64,000 nucleotides of DNA from assembly GCA_949752745.1 (NCBI GenBank), contig OX457025.1, positions 54,159,869 through 54,223,868 of the forward strand, written 5' to 3'. Below, in pieces: positions 36,032-46,879 of this stretch. The number at the start of each line of letters is the position of its first letter. The stretch's first letter is position 1. The position numbers and the translations under genes are program-made. The stretch is from Protula sp. h YS-2021 (taxonomy: Eukaryota; Annelida; Polychaeta; Sabellida; Serpulidae). The notes under the pieces were generated by a model that saw nothing but the letters and a program-made list of their open reading frames with translations, did no database searches and was not told the DNA's origin.

Positions 36032-39000
36032 CTAGAAATACTGATGCAGGTTGATTTCTTTTAAAAATTGTATAAATTTGCTAGGTTCTACTTCATCAAA
36101 CAGCTGCTTCAAGGAGTCAGCTCTGAATTGACGTGAGAGAGTGTCTTTGAAATCAGTACAGTCTGTTAAGATATGTTTAACGGTGTAGGGTTCCTGACAC
36201 CCGACACGGTCGGGTGCCGGATCGCCTCTTAAAAAATGTTTGTGGGCGATATGTGTATGTCCTATTCTGACTCTATGGTAATCCATTTCATCTCGCACAC
36301 TGTTAAGTGGCGGGAGCTTTTGTCCGACTAAGGGGGTTTGCTTGATAAAGCTTTGTTGTTTCTTTGTTACCACAATCTTTTTGTGTATCTTGTGATGTGA
36401 TATTTAAAATCGGAGGCTGGTATGAGCATAACGATACAATTATCATTTAGAGCCTCTTTTGCAGCTTTGTCGGCTATCTCGCTTCCTTGGATACCCACGT
36501 GACTTGGAACCCAGCAGAATACTATGTCCTTGCCAGCTTTGGTGGAATCGTCATATCTTTACAGAAGGTCAAGGATAAGTGGGTTTGATATTTGCAGGTT
36601 TTCAATTGATTGCAGGACGGACATAGAGTCCATGCATAGCATAAACTTTTTGTATCGACTGATCTTCACTATCTGGATAGCGAAATGTAGAGCTTTAATT
36701 TCGGCTGAGAAAATAGAGGATCCATTTGCAAGTCTTGTTTTCAAGGTGTTATTTTCAGTTATGACGGAAGCAGCCGATTTGTTGTCCAGCTTTGAGCCGT
36801 CCGTGTAGACGAAATGATAGTTTTTAAATTCTTCCTTGAGTTCTGCAAAACTTGATCGAAATAGAAAAGGGCTAGTTTTTTCCTTTGCATAGATCGAAAG
36901 GTTCTTTAGTACTACAAGTTTGGTGAGTTTCCACTGTGGTACTTTTGGTACTCTGTATTTTGCAATTGACTCTATGGTAATGTCAGCCTTATCGAGATGA
37001 GGCTGAACCCTTGCTCCAGATGGAGGTATTACGGTAGGGCCTCTTTCAAGGAAGCGAGAAAAATCTGATCCGTAGACTGAGTTGTACGTGGGATTATTCT
37101 TATTTGCATAAAGCTTTGTTGTGTACTGCATAGCGAGTTTAACTCGACTAATGTTAAGAGGCTGCTCTTTTACCTCCATATGCAGGCTTTCTGCTGGTGA
37201 AAAACATTTAGACACAGTCGTAAACCTTGATTTTGTATCGGGTCTAGCATTTTTAGGTATGAAGGTCTTGCTGATCCATAGGCAATGCTGCCATAGTCTA
37301 ATCTAAGCCGTATCATGGCTCGGTAAAGCAAACGTTTTGTATCCCGATCAGCGCCTCAGTCATGGAGGTCTTAGGAGTTACTCAGTTACTTTTAGGAGAT
37401 TGATTGCTTTTTGACATTTTCGTCTGATTTGTTTAATGTGTGGGATAAAGCTTAGCTTGGACTCGAAGAGTAAACCCAGAAATTTGTTTTCTTTAACAAC
37501 AGGTATTTGAATGCCAGAAATGTATAGAACGGGATCGTCGTGTTGTTTGCGTTTATTGCAGAAATGCATGCAGACTGTTAATTTTGTGAAAATTTAAAAC
37601 CGTTTTGGTTAGCCCATGTTTGCAGTGAGTGTATGCTCTGGTGTAAGCGTCGCTGTATTAGATTCATATTTTTGCCTCTGCAAGATATTGCGAAATCGTC
37701 AACAAAGAGTGAGCTGTCTATCCCCTGTTTTACGGTATGTCGGATGCTATTTATTTTTATCAGGAACAGAAGAACGGAAAGGATTTGTTCCTGGGGGAAA
37801 CCTTCCTCTTGTTCGAAGTAGTCTGAGAACACGGCCCCAAGGCGGACCCGAAAACGTCGATCTTCTAGAAAGGCTTTAATAAATTCAGGTAGGCGGTCTC
37901 GCAGCCCCAAGCTAGAGAGGTCTTGTAGTGCTCCATGTTTCCATTTCTGTGTCATATGTCTTTTCCAAGTCAAAGAAAACTATTTCGTTATTGATAAAAG
38001 CTTCTCTTATAAACGTTTCGAGTTTTACAGGGTGATCCAGGGTATTTCTTTATTTTCTAAAACCGCTCTATATATCGGCAAACAAATTATTGCTTTTTAG
38101 ATACCAGGTGAGTCTGTCATGTATCATGCGTTCAAATGTTTTACACAGTGAACTTGTTAAGGAGATTGGTCTGTAATTTTGTATGCTTATGGGGTCTTTG
38201 TTTGGGTTTGGTACTGATATGATAATAGCTTCTCTCCATATGTGTGGATAGTTGCCAGAAAGATTTCCAGGCTTGGTTAAAGAGGCCCAATAGTTTTTCC
38301 AAGATTTCATTTGGCAAGTGTTTAAAGGTTTGGTAGTGTATGTCATCTGAGCCAGCAGCGGAATTGTGAGATTTGCTCAAAGCCTGTCGGAGTTCACTTA
38401 GTGAGAAATCGCAGTTGTAGAATTCACTGTTGTCCGAGTAAATGTTTATGTTGTTTCGTTCTTTATGTGCCTTATACCGTGTAAAGTCTTCGCTATAGTG
38501 TTTAGAGGATGAGTTATGTTCAAATGTTTCTCCCAGAGCGTCAGATATTTCCCTTCTTCCCGTTACGGTGACATTGTTAGTTTGTAAATGGTTCACAGGG
38601 CCTAGAGAGCCTTTGCCGGATATTTTCCTAACCATGTCTCACGTTTCCGTTAATGAAATTTTCCCGTTTAGTTTGGAAACAAACTCCTCCCATGAGAGTT
38701 TCTTACGGGAGGTGGCATTGAGTCCTTTATATTTCATTCTTCTAATGGTGTCCGGATGATTGATGAACTGTTTTAACGCTTGTTTTCGAGCAGTTATTTA
38801 CCGTTTGCATTCATCGTTGAACCAGATTTTGTGTAGTCTTTTGCGAGATTCGGATATTTTCGGGATACTCTTTTCCATTATTTGATTGTATCAAAGCGGT
38901 GAATAGTAGAATAGGGTCATTATCACTTTCAAGGTGTTCTCGTGTAATTGACTGATGGCATAATTCTTGTAATTGTAGCCAATTTGCTTTGTTAAAATTT

Positions 39001-39633
39001 CACTTGTCTACTCTTTCTTGTGGTTGTGGAATGGTTTGTTTAATTAAAATTGGAAAATGATCGCTTCCATGTAAGTCGTCTATAACTTTCCAGCTAAAAT
39101 CCAGGTACAAGTTAGCAGAGGCTATACAGAGGTCGGTAGAGGTTTTTAAAAGAGTGCCCATAAGAAAATATGTCGGTGTTTTGTCATTGACTAAAGACAG
39201 GTTGTGATGGTGTAGTAGGTTTTCTTTTCTTTTTGGTATATTGTATGTTTTCCCCATATCGTACTGTGGGCGTAGAAATCACCGACCAATAGTATGGGTT
39301 TTGGCAGATGGTTTATGAGATCTGAAAATTCGTGTGGTTGTGGTTTTGAAGGTGGTGGCGCGTAACCATGACAACCTGGGCCTATAGGGTGGTATTTAGA
39401 TTTATTTCACTTTGGGGTATATCGTTTCGAACAAACGTTGCAATTCCTCCGGAGGCTTTGTTGCTAACGCGGTCTTTGTTGTAGGGGATATATCCCATCA
39501 GCGTTGGTTGGTTATTGGTTTTAGAGAAGGTTTCTTGTAGACAAATTATTGTTGCGTCACTTTGGGATATGATTGTTAATATTTCGTGATGGTTGGTCCA
39601 AAAACCTCGTATATTCCAGTGAATTATTGCCAT
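36032..39633 (-). pseudogene. Jockey-A ORF2 (EN, RT, RNase H), unit 4
   Basis: The start is ATG 39633 (MAIIHWNIRGFW) and the stop is at 36032, about 1,200 codons. The endonuclease has CLQETF and SDHFPI, but GDFN is changed to GDFY near 39285. The RT fingers are at 38068-38635, the FVDDF catalytic box at 37692-37706, the thumb near 37200-37560, and RNase H at 36430-36830 (YTDGSKLDNKSAAS, FSAEIKALHFAI). The C-terminal Cys/His segment is CQEPYTVKHILTDC. Frameshifts near 37990, 37380 and 37215 prevent translation. Confidence 0.9.
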
Positions 39634-39639
39634 ATGGTC

Positions 39640-39886
39640 TTAATTAGTTATGAGTAGTGGTCTTTGTATTACGAAACTAGGTCTTGAAATTTGCTTCTTT
39701 TTATGACCACTTTCCTTTGTTGTTTTGGAGGAGAGGGTTCTGTAAGCTATCGTCTTCTTCCATTCGTGGAGAGAACCTATTTGCTACCTCGCTGATTAAA
39801 GAGGAGCGCAATCTTTCCTTGGCTTGTTTGGCTGTCTCTTTACGATTTTCCTTTACCTCCTTGTGTAAGTTAAGATAGAGGACTTG
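39640..39886 (-). pseudogene. Jockey-A ORF1, last ~80 codons, unit 4
   Basis: Only the C-terminal tail of ORF1 remains (the region that ends KRSKFQDLV in the other units). It stops at 39886, where the BEL LTR begins with TGACGGAC. Everything upstream, including the zinc knuckles, is missing from this unit. Confidence 0.82.
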
Positions 39887-40361
39887 TGACGGACGGGAAA
39901 TAAAAGACCATTGCTGTTCTTTACTAATTTATTTCCTATCCTGCCTCGCAATGTGGACTGCAATAAACAACAAAATATTTGATCACATTGCCACAAGATT
40001 AATGCCAAAATACCGATAATTAACAGATAAATTGAGCCAGTATTTAATATATATTACTCATGAAATATTTCTGACATAAAAACATTTCATTTATTACAGC
40101 TAATTGTAATCAAGCTCTTACCAATTGTGGCGGACTTTAAATTTCAGGTTAAACCCATCTGTCCAGTATGACTGACTTTTACAGACTGACCAAACACGTG
40201 AAGAAATAACAACGAATTTGAGACGACATGGTTCGTTGATCAAAACACGTGTCATAGACCAATCACAGGGGATCACCTGACTTTAACACATGTTTCAAAT
40301 TTAGGGACCATATAAAGGTTAATTGTACCATCTCAAAAAATCTAACACCAAGTCCGCTACA
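39887..40361 (-). repeat. 3' LTR of the BEL/Pao element
   Basis: This 475-bp LTR runs from TGACGGACGGG to AGTCCGCTACA on the + strand, so on the element strand it starts TGTAGCGGAC and ends GTCCGTCA. A purine-rich tract (TTTGGGGAGCCA on the - strand) lies just inside it at 40362-40373, as expected of a polypurine tract. There is no second LTR in the window to measure age. Confidence 0.85.
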
Positions 40362-40554
40362 TGGCTCCCCAAATTACGCAGTAATTTGACGAATGTACCT
40401 TGCACGTCATATAACATTAATACATATGAAACGAGTCTACAAACTCTCTACTGTCAGAACTTCAATGAGTCAAATTTCTAGTGAAAACATCAAAATATAT
40501 ATTGGCATGTTTAAGCATTCACTACATTTAATAACGAACACTTCGGCGGGGAAT

Positions 40555-43374
40555 CTACCCCATGTTCTCCACAAGAAGAACTAGCTTCGTCACTGGTCTA
40601 ACAAGATAATTGACCTTACCAAAGCGTTTGCCTTTACTATCTAGATTCCTGTCACCGACTGCAAGTGTGACACTTCTCACAAAACCATCAGATGACTTGT
40701 TAACCTCATGGACCTTCCCTAAAGACCTCAATTCCTTGGTACACAATCTTCTCGAATTAAGACTATGTCTCCAACAACGAAATTTCGCCGCTGACGTGTC
40801 CACTTTGATCTACTTTGCAAGTAGTGGACATACTCCTGTTTCCAACGAGACCAAAACTGATCAACGAGGTATTGTACCCTCCTTCAGCGCTTTACCGAAT
40901 AGACATCGTCACGTTGGAATTCACTCGGAGGAGAGACAACTACTTTCGTTTTTTTCTATTAGAAGGTGATTTGGAGTGAGTGCCTCCAAAAAGTTTGAAT
41001 CAGTTAAGGACTCAAGCGTAAGAGGTCTGCTATTCAGAACAGCAGATACTTCTGTCATGAAGGTATGAAGTGACTCCTTACCCAAGTGAGAACCGTGTTG
41101 GTGTATAAGGGAGGCTAAAACAGCTCGCACAGAACGAATGAGGCGCTCCCATGCTCCTGACATGTGGCTGCAGGTGGATTCATCTGAAATTCGAATATGC
41201 AGTTATTCTCCAACAAGAAGTGTCTAACTGAGGGCTCTTGGATGTTCTTGAACTATTCGTTCAACTCTTTGGAAGCGCCCACAAAGTTTGTGCCTTGGTC
41301 ACATCTAAGGAGTGAGATAGGTCCGCGAATCGCTATAAATCGTCGGAGCGCATTGATAAACGAGCTGGTGGTCAGCGAGTTGACCACTTCAATATGTACA
41401 GCACGCGACGAAAGACATGTAAATAGGCAACCCCATCGCTTAACCTCTCTTCGCCCCGACTTCACAATAAAAGGGCCAAACAAGTCCACACCACAGTGGG
41501 TGAAGGGTGCACTAGGTTGCATACGGTCTGCAGTCAAATCGGCCATCTTCTGATGGGCAGCTTCTGCCCTCAGCTTCCTGCAGATCACGCAATGATAGAT
41601 AAACCGAGTAACCAAACCAAGGCAACCAACTATCCAAAATCCCTTAGATCGCACGGCATTTAAAGTCATACCTTTCCCTTGATGCAATACTGAATCATGG
41701 CAGTAGCCAATGATCAGTTTCGCAATGTGACTAGACTTCGGCACTACAACAGGGTGTATAGTCGACACAGGTAGGGTTGACTTCCTCAGACGTCCTCCGA
41801 CTTTCAGCAAACCATCCTCTAGAAAACAGTCCAAAGCATTAAATGGACTCCATAACTTCACTGGCTCCGACTTTGATGTATCTTCGATCTCATCTTGAAA
41901 GAACGAGCTCTGAGTTAACTTCAGTATTTTGTGCTCTGTCAATTGTAAGCTTTGCAGATTAACTGAATCGTAGACTGAGACAGCACTTCTGGTTGCCCTT
42001 CGCTTTTTCTGTCTCAGGGCGTCCTTCCACAGCAGAATCAAAGCCACTACTCTTTTTAGTTTGCGCCAGCTTGATATGTGAGAGAACCGTTCGAGCTCAA
42101 ATTCCTTTGAAGTTGTGAGGAATGACAGTACCTGACAGTACCTCCTTGACTTCAGGATTACTTATCTCTTTGTTTGCACCAAAAGATGGCAAACCTGGTT
42201 TCCAAAGAAAGCCTGGTCCTAAAAACCATCTGGAGTCGCACAAATCCTTAACTAGGCAACAACGTGATGCTATATCTGCAATGTTGATTGAACCAGGGAT
42301 GTAATGCCATTGATCCGTATTGGTCTGCGAACGTATAAAACCAACCCTGTTGGAGACGAACACATGAAACCGTTTGGAGGTATTGCCTATGTACAACTTG
42401 GCTGTCCGTCCAAAACACATGGCTGATATCCTTTTTTAACAGCTAGCACTGCTGCCGTTAGCTCCAGCCTGGGAACAGTCACAGGCTTAATCGGAGCAAC
42501 TCTTGATTTTCCCATAGCCAGGGAAACAAGCGGATTTCCACTGCTGTCAACAAGACGTAGATAACTGCAGCACCCATATCCTACCACTGAGGCATCGCAA
42601 AAATGATGCAGTTGCACCTCAGCTATGTGGAAACTCTGTGGGCGAAAACAAGGAAGTACTGTTACTTCTTCAAGGTCCGCAAAACTATCTAACCACTGTC
42701 CCCATTGGTACTTGAGATCCCCATTGGCACATGTCTGAAGTTTTGCGAATAAGTTCAATCGCCTGCTTGGGTTCAGTAACGCTCTTGATCCCATCATCTA
42801 CATAGAAGTTGTCTCGCAAGAAATTACTTGCTGCTGATCCGTACTTATGCTCGAAGTTATCTGCTACTTGTTTTAGGCCGAAGTTGCTACATGAAGGTGA
42901 GGATCGAAGTCCAAACGTATGCACACACATTGCATACACACAGGGCTCATTTGATGTATCGCCACAAGGCCACCAAAGGAAACACATGTAGAAACGGTCC
43001 TTTTCGGGTACTTTAAATTGATAAAACATTTTTTGAATGTCACATCCAAAGGCTACCGTTTCCTGTCGAAACCTCAACATTACGCCGAGGAGCGTGTTTG
43101 TTAGGTTTTGGACCTTGCAGCAAGAGATCATTGAGGGATACTCCTTTAAACTTGGAGCTGCAGTCAAACACAACCCTCAACTTGTTGGCAGTATGAACCT
43201 ATGGTGGGGAAGATACCAGACTACTTGATCCAGATCAGAAGGTGGAACAAGGGTTGCGTAATTCTTATCGAGCATTTCAGTCATGAACTCTGTTAACTTT
43301 TCTTTGAGTTCTGGTTGACGATCAAACCGACGCTTAAGACATCCGAGCCTTTCCTCCGCTACCCGACGATTGTT
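40555..43374 (-). pseudogene. pol: BEL/Pao pol: RT, RNase H, integrase
   Basis: On the - strand it begins with the BEL leader (NNRRVAEERLGCLKRRFDR, VVWYLPHHRF). RT has GCDIQKMFYQFKVPEKDR, FLWWPCGD, HTFGLRSSPSCSNF and the catalytic YVDD box at 42793-42804. RNase H has LHHFCDASVVGYG and ends IPGSINIADIASR. Integrase has the H2C2 finger (LHQGKG, CVICRKLR), VDLFGPF with the first Asp, RCDQGTNFVGA with the second and GAWERLIRSVR with the Glu. The C-terminal end is VRPVTKLVLLVEN at 40555. Frameshifts near 42690, 42420, 42080, 41250 and 40900 break it. Confidence 0.92.
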
Positions 43375-43570
43375 AGGTGAGATGACAAATTGGTGGGAGG
43401 GGGGATAGATGGGAGGTTGGCGAGATACCACCAGAACTGAGGTAAACCAAGTAAGACTGTTACCCCGAGGGGGTCGGAATATCTAGTCCAGCCTCCCTTT
43501 GGGTCTAGGGGCTCCTTTAAAAATAAAGGGTCGGACCCAAGTGAGGCAGTTTAACGTCATGCCAGGGACG

Positions 43571-44428
43571 ACTGTCAATGAGATTGAATGCTGGATGACA
43601 GCAAACAAGCTCAAACTGAACAAGGAGTTTATGATTATTTCAAGTGTACATAATGAAAAATTCATTCAAGTGAATTCTATTTGTTTGGATAACGAAGTTG
43701 TGCTCAGGTCGGATACTGCATGTGCGTTGACTCTGCACTAAATATGGATAAACACATAAGATCGCTTGTTCAGAAGTGTCCACGTCCTGAAATGGATTCG
43801 AGATGTCAGTGAATAGAATTACTGAGGATGCAGCAAAGATGTTGGTGCTTTCTGTTCTCATCATCGTATTGACTATTGCAACAGTATTTTAGTGAACCTT
43901 CCCAAAAAGCAAATAAATCGTCTTCAAAGGATAAAATGGGTCAGCACGTGTGATCAAGCCTTCAACCCATGAATCAGTAATCCAGAAGCTGCATTCTTTG
44001 CATTGGTTTGCCAGTTCGTGATAGGATACAGTTCAAGATAGTCCCCATCACCCATAAAAAGCATTGAATAATATGTCACCGTCATATGTGAGGGATATGT
44101 TTACGCTATACGCCCCGTGCCGTGCACTTAGAATCCTAGCACTTACTAGTGAAAACACGAACAAACAATCACTACGGTGATAGAGCTTTTCAGAATATAG
44201 CTCCAAGCATTTGGAACAAATTACTTTGGCAGATACGAACCGAAAGTACCATTTTAGTATTTAAAAAGATGTTAAAACACATCTTTTTAAGTTAGCATAT
44301 AAATGTTGAACGTTTTATATTATATGTTTTACATTATACTTTTAGAATAATATTGTGGCGCTTAATGTGTATGCCAATGTAAGCGCGATATAAATCCATA
44401 TAAATCCATATAAATTAATAATAAAAAG
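43571..44428 (+). pseudogene. L2/CR1-like LINE, C-terminal half and 3' UTR, unit 4
   Basis: It resumes L2 with an exact target-site copy, then ECWMTANKLKLNKE and VNSICLDNEVVLRSDTACAL. Small deletions near 43626 and 43730 and several more frame breaks follow. The 3' UTR ends in a GTAAGCGCGATATAAAT motif near 44390 followed by a small direct repeat CCATATAAAT. Confidence 0.88.
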
Positions 44429-46045
44429 ACAATTCTTAAACATAATTCAACTTACGGATTGTCCATGAACTTATTATGAATTGCAATGAAAATTAGTTAT
44501 TTTTTGGTGACTCGACATACTTCTTAACTCCAAAGAAGTATTTGAAGACCAGCAGGAGTGATAAAATACACAATTGCTGCATAGCCCCAAAACGGCCTTA
44601 CTAAACTATACTAAAGAAAACGCAAGGGAAAATTCTTAAACCTAACAGTGAATTGGAATGAGGTATAATGACCTATTGGTCATTGGAGCTCATATCTTAA
44701 CGGATACGGTGCTAAAGGCTTGGATATTTTGAGAACAACATGGATGTACAGCAGAGGTCTCTCTTATCTCTAAAAAAAGTTCTTCTTGATGTCAGAAAAG
44801 ATTTTTGGAACTCTATTATTTTTCCTTCGAGTTCTGCTGTACAATGCAGAGAATCGGAGACTGGATACGAAAAATAGAAGGAAAATAGGCAGAGAGCTGT
44901 AAACTTGGTTTCTGGATGAAACTACTCCACGTTCTCTCTTTCCAAAGTTTCAGAGACATTGACTGCGAAACAAAGCTACAGGAAGTGAATTTGTGACATC
45001 ACTGTATTAAAAGTCCATAGACTAACAATGGATAAGTAGTGATGAAAGGGCCGACGTGAAAAAATTTTGAAAACTACCTTCTGGTAAACAGATCAATTCC
45101 ATACTTGGCACATGCCAAGACAATGCCTCATACACTTAATCTGCTACCCAAATTTTGGAATACAACTTACGGATTGTCCATGAACTTATCATGAATTGCA
45201 ATGAAAATTACTTATGCTTTGGTGACTCGACATACTTCTTAACTCCAAAGAAGTAGCTGAAGACCTACAGGAGCAATAAAAGACACAATTGCTGCATGGA
45301 CCTAAAAGGGCCTTACTAAACTATACTTAAGGAAATGCAAAGTACAGTTTTCAAACCTAACAGTGAATTGAAATGTGGTGTAATGATCTATTGGTTATTC
45401 TGGCTCAATCTTAACATCTACAGTGCTATAAGTTTAGATATTTTGAGAACAACATAGTCTTAAATGAAAGGTTTCCCTTATCTTTAATATAAGTTGTTTT
45501 TGATGTCAGAAAAGATTTTATGAAAGAAACGGAGATTGGATACGAAAAAACAAGGAAAGTAGGCAGAGAGCTGTAAACTTGGTTTCTGGATCAAACTATT
45601 GCACGTTCTCTCTTTCCAAAGCGCAAAGACATTTACTTGGAACCAAAGCTACAGGAAGGGGATTTGTGACATCACTGTATTAAAAGTCCATAGACTAACA
45701 ATGGATAAGTAGTGATTAAAGGACCGACGTGAAAAAATTTTGAAAACTACCTTCTGGTAAACAGATCAATTCCATACTTAGCACATACCAAGACATGCCT
45801 CATACATTTAACCTGCTGCCCAACTTTTGGAATTCAACTTACGGAGTTTCCATGAACTTATCATGAATTGCAATAAAATTTAGTTTATTTTGTGTGACTC
45901 GACATACTTCTTAACTCCAAAGAAGTAGCTGAAGACCTGCAGGAGCGATAAAATACACAATTGCTGCATAGCCCCAAAACGGTCCTGCTAAACTATACCA
46001 AAGAAACTAGAAATCACTGATACTGTCGGCTGCGCCGAAGTCGTG
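44429..46045. repeat. Spacer between units 4 and 5 (three sub-repeats)
   Basis: There are three head-to-tail copies of the spacer sub-repeat. The first, 44429-44627, has an internal deletion of about 500 bp (AATTCTTAAACATAATTC joins its start to its last third). The second runs 44632-45345 and the third 45350-46010. The copies have the usual substitutions. No gene is supported. Confidence 0.88.
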
Positions 46046-46708
46046 TGAGAGCGACTCTATCCCAACAGGTTTATTAAAAAAGTTTCTTTCATACTAACTC
46101 GGATAATAAACCTCTCAATATCTACACATACATTTCCTACTCCATACAAGCACGCAATTATCCGACCACTCTTGAAAAAGCCTGGTCTTGACACAATACC
46201 GAAAACCTGTCTCAATTTTGGTTTTCATATCGAAAATATTGGTGAATGTAACTTGCAAGCAGCTAACAGATCACCTAATGACCCGCAACCTTGAAGAGCC
46301 TTACAGTCTGCGTACAGAAAATTTCACAGTACCGAAAAAGCTTCTCGACTTATCGGCCTTCGACACGATCTACCATGATGTGTTTCTCAGTCGGCTTTAG
46401 TACTTCTTTGGTGTACAAGGAGGGGTAAACGTCTGGATGAAATCGTAACTCCGTGATCGTAGTGCTAGTGTTAAAGTGGGTGAAATTTTGTCGGATAGTA
46501 TTAAGTTGGACTGTGCTCTACCACAGGAGTCTGAAATAGACCCCCGTGGTTATTCACAATACACAAAACCGCTTGGTACTCTAATCAGATCTCGTGAGTT
46601 CTACTATCATTTCTTCGTGGATGATTCGGGATTAGATAAAGGCTTCAATCCCAAATCAGAACAAGATCAACAATACGCTTTGACGCAGTTAGCTGACACT
46701 GTCAATGA
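46046..46708 (+). pseudogene. L2/CR1-like LINE RT, N-terminal half, unit 5
   Basis: The L2 palm region is much reduced: about 80 bp are deleted near 46340 (VPKKLLDLSAFDTIYHDVF) and the YADD box reads FVDD near 46615. It keeps RPLLKKPGLDTIPK, CALPQESEIDPRGYSQY and NPKSEQDQQYALTQLADTV. It ends at target site 46698-46708. Confidence 0.88.
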
Positions 46709-46879
46709 TAGTTAGTTAGTTATATGATTTGTTTAACGACACGACCGACCCTTTGCGGATTACATTGTCTCAGAACATGTCAGTAATAGGTGACTAGAAG
46801 ACAATACTAGGAGCTAAAATCAAGGTTAGCCAAAACCGTGTATATTCTAAAATCATGAAGTATAAAGCGACTAGAAATA

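Larger units (their letters stand above)
39887..43374 (-). mobile_element. BEL/Pao LTR retrotransposon, 5'-truncated
   Basis: This is a - strand BEL/Pao element found in unit 4 only. The 3' LTR is at the left (39887-40361), and pol runs right to 43374 in the order RT, RNase H, integrase on the - strand. Gag, protease, the 5' LTR and the primer-binding site are missing: the right edge cuts the pol leader within residues of the NNRRVAEERLG block and is fused to the Jockey-A 5' UTR (AGGTGAGATGACAAATTGG). No target duplication is visible, as expected after the deletion. Confidence 0.92.
35870..43570 (-). mobile_element. Jockey-A LINE, unit 4, with BEL/Pao insertion and 5' deletion
   Basis: The fourth Jockey-A copy runs 35870-39886 and 43375-43570. 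Target sites are exact at 35859-35869 and 43571-43581. The BEL/Pao element lies between, and about 1.4 kb of Jockey-A (most of ORF1 and its leader) that lies between the same points in unit 5 is missing. ORF2 is the most complete Jockey-A ORF2 in the window. Confidence 0.92.
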
